DNA from: Adiantum capillus-veneris
Lineage: Eukaryota > Streptophyta > Polypodiopsida > Polypodiales > Pteridaceae
Assembly (NCBI GenBank): GCA_014529385.2
Contig: CM043966.1
Span: 97,340,087 to 97,404,086, forward strand
Direction of reading: 5' to 3'
DNA length: 64,000 nucleotides
Shown piece by piece: positions 1 through 10,251 of this stretch. A program made the translations under genes and the position numbers. Within the stretch, counting starts at the first letter, position 1, and each line of letters begins with the position of its first letter. The notes under the pieces were generated by a model that was given only the letters and a program-made list of their open reading frames with translations, made no database searches and was not told the origin of the DNA.

Positions 1-1404
1 ATCGATCTCACCATCCGGTTTGCATTTCAACTTGTAAACCCACTTCGTACCAATGGCCTTTTTGCCAGGAGGCAAATCACATAAATTCCATGTGTCATTC
101 TCTATAAATGCATCATATTCTTATTGCATGGCAGCCATCCAATTTTTTGAATTCTGTGCTTCATCAAAAGACAGAGGCTCCTCAACATCATGTTAGCTAG
201 ACACAGCCAAATCATAACAATCTAATGCATAAGATGCATGGCGAGAGCCTGAACGAGTACGACTAGACAAAGGTGCATCCAATTTACTGCTACGCAAAGT
301 GTACACCAGCCATTTTGGCATACCTCTAGCCTACTCATTTTCAGCCCTTTCCTCATCAAGTACATCATGTACATCTGCATCAGTAACAGGCTGATCTAAA
401 ACATTTTCAAAAACCCCCATAGGCTATACATTTGCCTCATTGGAACTTACATTCGTATTTCCACCACTGAAAAGAGGCAACAAAGTGTCATAAATGTCCT
501 GTGAGCTTACATTACTGTCTCTAGTACATGACAGCAAGGGCTGAACAGAATCTTCCACAAACACTACATCCCGAGAAACCAGAATACGTTTTTTTTGCGG
601 ATGATACAACCTGTAACCTTTGCTTTCAGCACTATAACCAACAAAAATACATCTGACAACCTTATCATCCAATTTTCTACGCTGCACTTGTGGCACCAAA
701 GCATATGCCAAACAGTCAAAAACACGCATGTGCTCAATAGAAGGCTTTCTTTCATGCCATGCTTCATATGGAGTAATAGACTGCAAAGCTTTCGTAGGAC
801 ACCTGTTAAGTACATAAGTGGCACACATGATGGCCTCAAGCCAAAAAGAATGCGGCAAAGCTTGACTTTTGACCATACATCGTGGCATTTCTGTAAGTGA
901 CCTGTTTTTCCTCTCAGCAACACCATTTTGTTGAGGTGTATAAGACACTATACATTGGTGTTTTATCCCACGACTAGCCAGAAATGCATTAAATTCATGA
1001 GACATATACTCCCCCCCCCCCTCAATCGGAACGGAGGGTGCCCATAGTACATTTCGAGACATTTTCAGCCATAGCCAAAAATTGTTTGAAGCACATAAAA
1101 ACTTTGGACTTTCTCTTTAAGCGGAAATACCCATGGATGCTTGGATTAATCATCAATGAAAGTCACGAAGTACAGGTAATTGACCAAGGACAGAGTTTTC
1201 ATGGGCCCACAAACATCACTATGCACAAGCTGCAGCCTGCATGTGGCCCGAACTGAACCATCCTTTGGCAATTTAGAACGTTGCATCTTACCCAAAATAC
1301 AGCCTTCACAAACATGTTTGACAGGTTCTTCAAGAGGCGGCAAAGAAGCAACCATATCAGATTTCTACAAACGCAGCAAACTGGCAAAATTCAGATGACC
1401 AAAA
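1..1404 (-). pseudogene. Copia A integrase and start of reverse transcriptase (broken)
   Basis: Reading down from 1404, the frame gives the second half of the GAG-pre-integrase motif (GHLNFASLLRL, then a stop, then KSDM), CEGCILGK, and the integrase core start VHSDVCGPM. The core then continues at 1062-424 with GGGEYMSHEF, YTPQQNGVAERKNR and the post-core FVGYSAESKGYRLY. Below 420 the start of the copia reverse transcriptase is legible (AMQ, stop, EYDAFIENDTWNL, then GTKWVYKLK). In-frame stops and a frame change near 1070-1140, at a run of C at 1011-1020, show decay. The last part of reverse transcriptase and RNase H would lie to the left of the window. Confidence 0.85.
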
Positions 1405-1434
1405 CATTAGGAAAAAAATGGACTCTCCATGGTC
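1405..1434 (+). repeat. Left terminal inverted repeat of the TIR transposon
   Basis: Starts CATTAGGAAAAAAATGGACT and continues CTCCATGGTC. It matches the reverse complement of 10949-10978 with only a few mismatches and then the similarity stops. The base just before it belongs to copia A. Confidence 0.85.
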
Positions 1435-1997
1435 CTTGTAAGAATCCCTAATTTAAAGGAAGCCTGCCAAGATTAAGGGGGACAAAGGCTTTGAATGGGG
1501 CTATTTTGGTAGGGTCTCCTCCACCTTTGACCCCTAAAAAGGTAGGGGGAAGGGGGGGGGGGGGGGGGTAACCATTTAAAAAGTAGGGAAGGGGGGGGTA
1601 AACCATTTGAAAAGTAGGGGGGTAGGGGGTCTTCTCTCTCTACCTTTTTGGCCAACTTGTAAGTGGCCTCTTAACTCTCCCATGCCACCTAAGCAAATCC
1701 GTGGGTCAAAGAGGTCAAAAAAATGAATTTTTCCAAAAACTTTCAAAAAAACTCTATTCCCCCCTAAAAAGTACCCCCAACATATACACATAATAAAAAA
1801 AGGTTTTTTAAGTTAAATTACTCAAAATTCAACATTTTTTGACTCCCTCCAAACTTTTAGAAAATTCCCCCCAAAATTGAAAACTCTCTCTCCTAATCTA
1901 AGCTCCTCTCCTACACCCATCCCCCTTGCACCTGCACCTGCTGCTGCACCTACGCACCCATCTCTCCATCCTTCAAGCTCCATCTCTCCATCCTACA
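1435..1997. other. Left subterminal region of the TIR transposon
   Basis: No gene. It holds purine-rich DNA with G-runs (about 1551-1568 and 1591-1598), each followed by TAAACC or TAACC, then AT-rich sequence and a pyrimidine-rich stretch (1880-1990) just ahead of the first start codon. The right end of the element has a similar G-run, on the opposite strand, at 10790-10807. This region is the likely 5' untranslated region and promoter of the transposase gene; no clear TATA box was identified. Confidence 0.5.
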
Positions 1998-4873
1998 ATG
2001 CCTCTTGACAACGTGACCAATGTCCCAGCAAGCTCTTCACGCGGTAGGAGGTCTCCAGGGCTTTTCCTATGCTTACCTCAAGAGTATGTTCCGACAAAGA
2101 AAACATGCTTGGGTACATTACCTTCAGCCAACGAACGCCGCGCTCAAGGGGAGAAGAATGTGGATCTCTAGACAGACGGATGCTTGTATCCAAAGGATCC
2201 TTCTCTCAATGTTCATCCGTCTTTTACAAACATTCCATCACTGTTGCAATACGTTGGAAATGGAGAGCAAGGTTTGTTGGGCTACTGCAAGAGACTCAAC
2301 AAACACGAGATTGCGCGGTCCGAGATCTACTTGCGTCATTGGCAGTTGCTCAATGGGAGTTTCCACAATCTTCAAGCTCAGATGCAAACAGCTACTAGTG
2401 CGCTTGAGGAGGCAAAGAGCACCATCACAACCAAGGAAAATGTAATTAAAAAGCTTGAGGATACTCTTTCACACATGAAGAGTACTGCCATGGGAGGTAG
2501 GGTGAGGAAACGAGAGTTGTCCGAAATTCAGACTCTTGCACCACGTGGAGGTGCAAGAAAACGAAGGGTGACAGCTATGAGGTAACATGTTCTATCCCTC
2601 ATGTTGTTTAAGTTTAATACGGCTCATCATTGTTGTTTTGGGCAATAGGAACTTCGTCCAAGAAACGTGCGGCGGCGAGAATGCGTCAGCTAGGGCTACT
2701 TTACTTCGTTCTTGTTTCAACAAAGAGGATTTTATTGGGATGCTTGATGCTCCAGAGGCAAAACACTTGAAAGACGCAATCACTAAGAGAGTTCTTAGAG
2801 ATTTTTCTAATATTGTCACTGATCTAGATGTTCAGGATATTTGTGATGCTGTTGGGATTAGTACCAAGGGCTATCAAGCAATACATCAAGTGTTAAAAGA
2901 TGCATTAAGAAGTCGAGGAGTCACGGAAAACCTATTCCCACTTCCTCATAGAGTGAAGATTGCCAAGAAGGTGTCAAATGAAGATGTTGTTCACCGATTA
3001 GGGGACTACTTGTATATTGAAGACACGATGCCTCTTCAGCCGCTCTGTAGCAAATCACAAGGAAGGAAGGGCCGCGGGAAGGGAAGCGGTGTTGTTTCTA
3101 ACAGTGTGTTGCGGACCGAAGGGTTTGTTTACACCAAATTCAACAATATCTTTGTGGACTTGATACGATTGCAGTAGTCCATGGCTGTTTTCTACAATTT
3201 GAGTGATGCAGGTTAGTTTAGAGTTTCCTACATGCTCTATGATGTGTCATAACATGCATTCTGAGGCTTTATGTTGTTGGCAGTTCTTGAAGGCAAGCTT
3301 GTGTTCGTGCTGAAGTTGGATGAGTGTGTAATTGTTAAAGGGAGAAATTTGGAGAGAATGAGCATCTCTCTTATGAATGAAGCCCTAGCTTATGCCAAGC
3401 AATCTTGCAGTTCGAGTGAAGCGACAAAGCCCTCTTTTAGTGTGCAATCAGAGAAGGATATATGGTGGCTTGGTGCAATTGAAGTTCCGAAAGAGACACA
3501 TGAAGTCCTTGCATGGATTTTCAGTAGAATCCCATGGGTCACAGAGGTCATTAAAGCTCAAATAAACGGTGAGAAGCTCATGGTTCCAGGACGTGGGGAG
3601 TTTGATGTTGAATGGCATTTAGGTGGTGATCTAAAGACCATAAAGTGCATGCTTGGATGCAAACAAGGTGAAAATTCTTTACTTCCCTGTCCATTCTGTA
3701 CGAAAGGGCACAAGACAAGTCGAGCAACTCAAGTGGAAGTTCAGGACGATGATAATGATGACCATATAAATACGGAGTGGCAAAGTTCGGTTCTTTCATG
3801 TGATATGTTGCAGGTGCCCAATAGGGATAGCAAAGATCCTGGGTGGAACCCCATAATTCCCTTCTCCCTCAACAATGTTCATTTTGCACATTTCATGCGT
3901 TTATGCAAATATTTGATAGGATCTTAAAGCATCACATTGATTATGCTTTCACAATGAAGCCCCTTCAACGGTCAAAAGACTCCTTGCAGGGGGTGGAGAC
4001 GCTCCTTAATGAGATTGGATGTCACCGATCAAGGGTGAACATTGTAGCAGAGACTTGTAGGGAGAAGACATATGAGGTGGCACAGAAGGTTTCCATGAAT
4101 GGAGCCAAAGCACGTCGATTTTTCAAGAAGATGTCAAAGTCTCCAATGCAGGTATCCAAGGCAAAGACCGATCTAGCAAGTGAGAAGCGGTGGGAGTTGT
4201 GGAAAGATTTGTGTTCATGCATGACGGACAAAGATCCCAATGTGGAGGTTGCTAACCAACGCAAGCTAGTATGGTCATCCTTTCAAAAGGTTGTGCAATT
4301 GATGAATCTTTCAAGCACCACCGTTGAGCAGCGAGAGGAGTTCAAGAAGGTGCTTTATGAATTCACAAAGGCCGCTAAGGACGGATGGTCTGAAATCAAG
4401 ATTACACACTACATGGTTTGTTTTAACGGACTTAATACATATGCAATGTTTGAAAATGTAACTTTTCTATTCGCTTATCTCCTTTTTGGTTGTTTTAGCA
4501 CATTCTCTATGCGCATGGTGCATACTTCATGGACCGCTATGGTTCGCTTGATATATGGAGTACACAAGGCATGGAGAAGTCCCACTATCAAGCAAAAGGA
4601 GTCTACTTCAAGAATACTCGGCATGGTGGTGGTAGTTCACACTCCAACTACCTCCAAGAGATGTTTAATTGGTTTTTTAGGCACACCTTTGGGAGAACTC
4701 GTACTATTGAGAAAGCAAGAGAATCGATGTTATCAAAGCAGTTACGCAACGCTTCCCGTATTGCAGCATCCGAGAAGTGGAAACGCTCGCGAGCGTCCTT
4801 CGGCCACGAAGCTTGGCGTGCAACTAAATATCGAAAAGGCAGCGTTTGGGCGTCGCGTCAGCCGTCCGCATGA
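1998..4873 (+). pseudogene. Transposase-like gene of the TIR transposon (spliced, decayed)
   Basis: The coding line starts at ATG 1998, has an in-frame TAG at 2169, then continues through a coiled-coil segment (about 2340-2500) with a basic tail GGARKRR. An intron at 2582-2648 (GTAACA...CAATAG) joins in frame to a second exon. The frame then meets TAG 3175, continues to 3216 and an intron (GTTAGT...TTGGCAG) at about 3217-3286. The next exon holds LVFVLKLDECV, WHLGGDLKTIKCMLG (D at 3628) and LLPCPFC. A one-base loss near 3893 shifts frame. A phase-0 intron at 4416-4498 leads to HILYAHGAYFMDRYGSLDIW and STQGMEKSHYQAKG (E at 4574). The D...GGDxK...PCxxC...QGxE layout resembles DDE transposases found in several uncharacterised eukaryotic families. 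The catalytic residues are inferred, not aligned. Stop is TGA 4871. Confidence 0.7.
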
Positions 4874-4962
4874 TCCTGGTTTAGTTGTTCAATTCAATTG
4901 CTTTATTTGAGTTTCACTCAATTGGCCGCATAGTGTGAAAGGGCCCAAATCTCAAAAAAACC

Positions 4963-4970
4963 TATTTAAA
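4963..4970 (+). promoter_or_regulatory. TATA-like box ahead of the H3-like gene
   Basis: TATTTAAA lies about 45 bases upstream of the H3-like start codon, inside the gap that follows the transposase stop. It suggests the H3-like gene has its own promoter. An acceptor-like CCCTACTAG ends at 5006, so a spliced leader is the alternative. Confidence 0.35.
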
Positions 4971-5014
4971 GGCTGAAGGGGCTCATTTTGTCATCTTCCC
5001 TACTAGGTGCAACC

Positions 5015-5879
5015 ATGGCATGAACAAAACAAACGGCTAGGATTGCATATCCAGAGGGGCCGGATGGCCAACGACTCAAAGGTACAGCAACAGAAGCTGG
5101 AACTTCACAAGCTCAAGGTGAAGTCCACACAGAAGAAGCTGGAGCTTCAAATCAGCATGGCCAATCCTCTACAACAGCAAAAGAGAGACGGAAGCATCGT
5201 CTTGTTGTCTATTCATCGGACTCCAACGATTCTGATGGCAACAGGGAGGATGAGAGCGACCAGGGCAAAGAAACAAACAGCCAAAAGCAGCCGTCAAAAG
5301 GCTCCGAAGAGACACAAACGGATGAAGATGCCCCATGGGTTGGCGTCCAAATACAAACTTATCAGGCTCACATGTCTATTGGGGGTAAGACACTTCCTAA
5401 AGGGAGTGGACCTACACCATCACATCCGGTCGATAGTGAAGAGCACGAATCAGATGGAGAGTGGGTGGAATCCGATTATGAGGTGTTGGAAGTGCCTGTG
5501 CAACAAAAAAAAGAGAAAGAGCATTGTCTACAAGAAGAGGAAGCAAGCTGCCCCGACTCGTGCCAAAAATGCACCTCCACGTCAACCTCAGAAGGTACGA
5601 AAGCGCAGCCATGCTTTTGCAGAGATTCGACACTATCAAAAGAGCACCGAGCTCTTGATTCGGAGGGCCCCTTTTGCAAAGCTATGCAGGGAGGTTTTGC
5701 AATTGTAGAACACTCATTTTCGGATGGGTGTCGTGGCCATAGAGGTAGTCCAAGAGGCAGCAGAGCAATATTTAACTGGCATATTCGAGGATTCTAACCT
5801 CTGTGCCATCCATGCAAAGCATGTAACCATTATGCCCAAGGATATGCAGCTTGCTCGCCATTTGCGCCATGAGGAGTAG
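5015..5879 (+). pseudogene. Histone H3-like protein with long inserted tail, carried by the TIR transposon
   Basis: ATG 5015 reads M-A-stop-TKQTAR, the canonical H3 amino terminus with codon 3 changed to TGA (CGA to TGA would be one transition). The next residue, in the place of Lys9, is Ile. The same frame continues without a stop for about 160 residues of Ser/Asp/Glu-rich, probably disordered tail (for example YSSDSNDSDGNREDESDQ). At an A8 run (5505-5512) the frame must shift by one base; the following frame gives a Lys/Arg-rich stretch and then the histone fold from 5610: EIRHYQKSTELLIRRAPF, in-frame TAG 5706, then [38 protein letters not shown] and stop TAG 5877. The fold aligns to H3 residues 47-135 without a gap. 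Total length would be near 288 residues against 135 for normal H3. RAPF and the long tail recall centromeric H3, but TKQTAR, LLIR and MPKD are as in canonical H3. I am sure of the H3 relationship; function is unknown. Confidence 0.88.
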
Positions 5880-6259
5880 CTTGTAATTAGGCATCAACCT
5901 TTTTGTATTTACGGAACTCCAAGATTGGGAAGAATTTGAATACAAGCGTCTTTTGGTTCAATATCCCACTCTGTGCATTGTATTGGGAAGAATTTGAATA
6001 TAAGCGTCTTTTATTGTATACCCCAATGCGCAATGTATTGTTTTAATTCTGCACCATGCAATGTAGCAGTGGTTCAAGTTTTTTCTACCTTCTATTGTAT
6101 GTATGTAGCCATTAGCTTGTTATTGTGAAAAATTGCCTACGTTTAGCACCTTGGCTAAGTGGGGCAGGCACTTCCTGATGTATCCATGCTATGTGACTCA
6201 CTATTGCATGGCAAAAACATCTACAAAGTGTTCAAAATGGCTTGGAATGCCCCCAAGTT

Positions 6260-6333
6260 GGCTGCCACAAGGGCGCGCATTTGGGGCATCCAGAGGCCTA
6301 TGGATGTACATAATGCGCGCCCTTGTGGCAGCC
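6260..6333. repeat. Perfect 22-bp inverted repeat (hairpin 1)
   Basis: GGCTGCCACAAGGGCGCGCA plus TT at 6260-6281 is the exact reverse complement of 6312-6333. Inside the 30-base loop CATCC and GGATG can extend pairing. Confidence 0.85.
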
Positions 6334-6475
6334 TCTCCTAGTGCTTTGCTGACACTCTCCAGTGGTTTCCAAACAATTTTGACAAGCAATAAGTATGTTT
6401 TGTTTGCTTCAATGCTTCAATTAGCATAGATGCTGTTGGAATTCATCCCCCCTTAGTCCATGTCAGTCCTAAACT

Positions 6476-6815
6476 CCAGAAAGGGCTTAGATATTGCCAC
6501 AAAGTTTACTCTTGTGGTTTGTTAATACAACTTTAGGTATCTGGGGCAAGATGGGCTTAAGGTTACCTGGGTATCCATGTCCTCCTGTTTTGCAGCTGGG
6601 TATTATTGTCTTCTCACTCTGTTTTGTAACTAGATATGCTCCTATTCTCCAAGAAGGATTTAGATATTGCCACAGTTTTGTGGTTTGTTAATACATCTTT
6701 AGGTATCTGGGGCAAGATGGGGTTTAGGTTACCTGGGTATCCATGTGTTTCTCTTTTGCAACTGGGTATTAATGCCTTGAAACTCTGTTTTGTACTTGGG
6801 TATGCTCTTAGATGT
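6476..6815 (+). repeat. Tandem duplication, unit about 170 bp, two diverged copies
   Basis: The segment beginning near TTAGATATTGCCACA and running through GGTATCTGGGGCAAGATGGG and TTACCTGGGTATCCATGT occurs at about 6476-6647 and again at about 6648-6815, with scattered substitutions. It has no coding sense that I can see. Confidence 0.8.
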
Positions 6816-6827
6816 GTCCAAATTCAT

Positions 6828-6897
6828 CTGCCACAAGGGCACGCATTTTCACACTTCATCTGCTGATGGAAAGCCCTAATGCACGCCCTTGTGGCAG
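6828..6897. repeat. 20-bp inverted repeat (hairpin 2), related to hairpin 1
   Basis: CTGCCACAAGGGCACGCATT at 6828-6847 pairs with 6878-6897 with two mismatches. The arm is nearly the same sequence as the arm of hairpin 1, so the two hairpins are related copies flanking the tandem duplication. Confidence 0.8.
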
Positions 6898-7131
6898 CAT
6901 TGTTTAGGCACTTCCAAGCCCTTTACTAGGCACATACATAACTTTGGAAGCCTAGAAATAACAAAGTATACATTTTTTAAATTTTAATGCCTGCCAAACC
7001 CTTTAGTAGTCATAGCAAAAATTATGGTGCTTCTCATACACAATGGAAGCCCAACATATAAGAAATTCAAAACCTTGCAAGAAAGAGAGTCATAGACAGC
7101 AAAAAGTAGTTTCATTAAAGAAATCAATGCT

Positions 7132-8735
7132 TTATATGATATCCGGCTTTTGCTTTAGGATCTTTCTAATTACAATTTTCTGGCGCTTGGCCTTTTGGGG
7201 TGGCTCCCTGTTAAGTAAAGTGGTTGTGATTTCTTGGGTGTCATTAACCCCTACAGCTTGGTTCATGCCGACATGGGCAATAAGGCGCCCGCGAAAGTTT
7301 ACACCGAAAGTGGATATTGCAAAATCTTTCTTTACAAGCACTACAAGGTTGGCTGTTTGGGCAAGTGTTGTTAAACACAACGCCTTGGAGAGTGAACGGA
7401 GAGCAAAAATGTTGTAGCGACCATTGGGAGAGTAGTCGGCATGGAAAAACACCACGACACCAGTGGGAAGTGTGCCGAGGTAGTGAGCAAGTGCCGCTTG
7501 AGGTCCGAACGGCGTCCTCCTCCCCCCTGACCGTTGCGTCCAGGCGTCAACCTCCAGAACATCCTGCAGAACATAGGTTTTCTGAGATATGGCACAGAAT
7601 TATGATATAACATTAACAAAATCATTTGTAACAATCAAATGTAAGTGAGCATCTATACCTCTTGTCTACGATCCTCCTCATCGGCATCCGGGTGCAAGTA
7701 AATATCCACGCTTGACTTTCCCTTTGGATCAAGCAAAACAGGTGTTGCAGCAGGTGGTGGTGAATCCACTATTGCGCGTTTAGCCAAACACATGGCTTGC
7801 ATGGCCACAAACTCCTCCTCAGAGACCTTGGCCTGCTCGGCCGCTGCCACCTCGGCTTGTGCGATCGCCACTGTGTCCGCCAAAGTATTCCCCATGGGCA
7901 GTAGGAGATCATCGTCATGGGAGGTGGTGGTACCAAGCTCAAAATTTCCATGGGCATCGAGGATGGCGAAACACTCATCCATGCGAAGCTCAAAGGATTT
8001 CTCCAGATCGTGCATAAACACAAACTCCTCCCCACCCACCACAATGGAGGAGAAGGGGGTAATCTCTACCTCAGGGATGGCATCCCGAGTGGTGGTTCCT
8101 TCTGGCGGTCCCGAGGATGAACCGACTGATGGAGAGGCCTCCAAGAGGCCTTGAATCCCTACAGGGTAGGTCAAGGCAAGCGTCCTCTCCTCTGCGGATG
8201 AGTCAATGGCCGCGGGCTTGGGGTCCTTCACATCAGCCAATACCCCGCCGATCTGCAAGTGAGGTAGCACTACGTCAGGGCCTGCTGGGCACTCGTGAAG
8301 GAGGAAGATCATTATGGCCTGAACAGAGAAAAAAGTGTTTCCGATCCTTCCCTTACGCATTGCTCGCACATCATCAGCTTTAAGCCGTACATATTGTCCA
8401 GCGGGTTGTGCTATGGTGGCAAAGCGTGCAAGCCGCTGATGAAATGGCATGTCCCCTTGGTAGATGTGGTGGAGAAGGCCTTCAGGGACACATTGCCCTG
8501 GTCAGTTTGGTAACTCAACAATGAATCTCCCCATGCACGTGGAAATGTATGAAGTAATGTGCTCAAGAGATTGAGAGTGGAGGGTCAAGGTGGTTTCCAA
8601 ATCGGGTTGGGTTGTGAAAAATGCTTGAAGCTCAGGGCGATTTGCATGCCCAACCTCAGTAAGGAATGCATCTAAAGCACTAGTAGCAGCCATGTCTTCT
8701 CTTTGCGTGATTGGGTATGCTAGGTCTCTCTGCAA
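7132..8735 (-). pseudogene. Unknown transposon-carried gene C (two exons)
   Basis: Not recognised. The first exon runs 8735-7659 (start MQRDLAYPITQ, or the internal MAATSALDAF) with a single in-frame TGA at 8502-8504, past which the same frame continues (GLLHHIYQGDMPFHQRLARF and onward). A 77-base intron (7582-7658, GTATAG...CTCAG) joins in phase 0 to exon 2, 7581-7132, ending KPDII-stop. Exon 1 has a likely globular start, a Pro/Ser-rich middle (about 8090-8200) and an Ala/Glu-rich segment near 7800-7880. Exon 2 holds VVVFFHADYSPNGRYNIFAL and a basic end (KAKRQKIVIRK). The predicted protein is about 510 residues. It points toward the histone-like gene and is the last gene on the minus strand of the element. 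A DNA-binding or accessory transposition role is only a guess. Confidence 0.6.
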
Positions 8736-8926
8736 TGCTGGGATGAAAATGGTGAAATGAGGAGGTGGTCCTCCTTATATAGACATATTCTATCTCGAAA
8801 AAAATAAAAAATATGGATTTAAAAAATAAATTTACACCACCTTAAAACTCAAGTACAACACCTTAAAACTTTTCAAAATCTTTAATAAAATATCCAATAT
8901 ATAAATGATTAAAGTTACAAGCCAAT

Positions 8927-10251
8927 TCACTTAGACAAGATGATTTCGTCTGTAGCCCAATCTTTGTAAACAAGCATAGTGGCCTCCATCCGCCTTCCAA
9001 TCTATACAACCAAAAATGGGCAATCAAAATACAAGAACCCACAAAAAATAAGAAAAGGTAGCTAAGGAAGCACAAAGCAGACCTTGCGTTGTTCTAGTTT
9101 GAAACTTGCATTACCGACATCCTCGAATCCCATTATTACAAAGTGTTCCCGAAGATTGGCAAGAGTCCAATGCAGATTCACTGCAACCACCTCCACCTCG
9201 TTATTGGGCATGCGGACACGAATTTCAAAGGATTGAATCTCTTCGGCTGTTAGCTGCAAGGGTATCCATTTTCCACGTTTGTGCATCCACCTCTCATAGC
9301 TAAACCGTGCATACAAGGTGCACCTTGCTTTCAAATACCGAAGGCAAAGCTGTGTGGGGGACACATTGCACTTATAACGGTCACCATCATGCAAACCGTC
9401 AACATAGCCCCAATTGACACCTAGAATGGTGTCCATTGCATCTATGTCAACTTCTTTGCAAACAAACATTGTTGGTGTTTCTACAATCGGTAGAGAGCGG
9501 AATGCATGCACAAACAAATGAATGGGACAATGCCAACTGAGACCCACCGATCTGGTTGCCTTACCAAACTTTAGGGACCCTTGGAAATCTTGCAGCACCT
9601 TGCGCTTGAAAGAAAGCAAAGCCCAATGGTCTGGAGTTGGCCATTCTGCACTCTGCAATGAGGGTGTCTCCACGGCTTCTAACCTACCATAGCTTTGGCT
9701 TGACTTCGGCACCACGTACTTGTGGGAGTACATGAATATTCACTGCTCGGTAAATTTTTTTGATGAAACATTAGGAAACATAAGCTCCCCAATGTGAGCA
9801 TGCACAACCATGAACGTGCCTGAGAAGCACTCAAGCGGCTGCTCCTCAACTAAGCTGGATGGAAAAACATCTTTACAAATGTCCTTAGTTAAACATAATG
9901 ATCACATAAACGTAAACATGACATATGCATGGGATAGCTAAACCATGAAAACTTACAATGAGGTGCAAATTGAGTAGAAGCTCTCTTGAGGTGGAGCTCA
10001 GCTGCACTGTAGACGTGTTGCACGATGGCCACCATTTCGGACTTTGTTTCTTTGAATGTCAATAGCCGGCCCTTCCAATGACGTTCCAATACGCCTCGAC
10101 ACCGTACGCGATGAGGTCCAGCACGTGACGGTTGCATGTAGATCCATGCACCCTTCTTGAACACTTGTGGGATCCATACCCCCTCTGAGTCTTTTGTGTT
10201 GTGCAACACAATCTCCTCTATCTCTGGTTTGGGCCGTCTATGCGTGGACAT
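8927..10251 (-). pseudogene. Unknown transposon-carried gene B (three exons)
   Basis: Not recognised. Exon 1 is 10251-9957 (MSTHRRPKPEIEE...), with a canonical GTAAGT donor. Exon 2 starts at 9849 after CTTAG and runs to 9083 with an in-frame TGA near 9743, which a CGA-to-TGA transition would explain. Exon 3 is 9001-8927 after TTGTATAG, ending in TGA. All junctions keep frame. The protein would be about 375-380 residues. Visible parts are WIPQVFKKGAWIYMQPSRAG, a segment rich in aromatic residues (HWALLSFKRKVLQDFQGSLK) and a C-terminal stretch EVVAVNLHWTLANLREHFV with the look of a small alpha/beta fold. Two clean introns argue that it was a real expressed gene. It is co-oriented with gene C 190 bases downstream. 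Confidence 0.6.

Larger units (their letters stand above)
5880..7131. other. Spacer between the convergent gene pairs of the TIR transposon
   Basis: No gene seen. AT-rich 3' flanking sequence of the H3-like gene, including a local repeat of GGGAAGAATTTGAATA(C/T)AAGCG at about 5926 and 5983, then two hairpins (6260-6333 and 6828-6897) around a tandem duplication (6476-6815). The region presumably holds the transcription ends of both gene pairs. Confidence 0.6.

Noticed and set aside
1473-1791. Pro-rich minus-strand frames at the left transposon end
   Set aside because: They translate G-runs and purine-rich DNA and lie in the subterminal region.
5015-5879. Host centromeric or variant H3 gene standing on its own
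   Set aside because: It lies inside the TIRs of a transposon between transposon genes, and is broken. The tail is unlike CENH3. An independent retrocopy remains possible but no flanking duplication or poly-A was seen.
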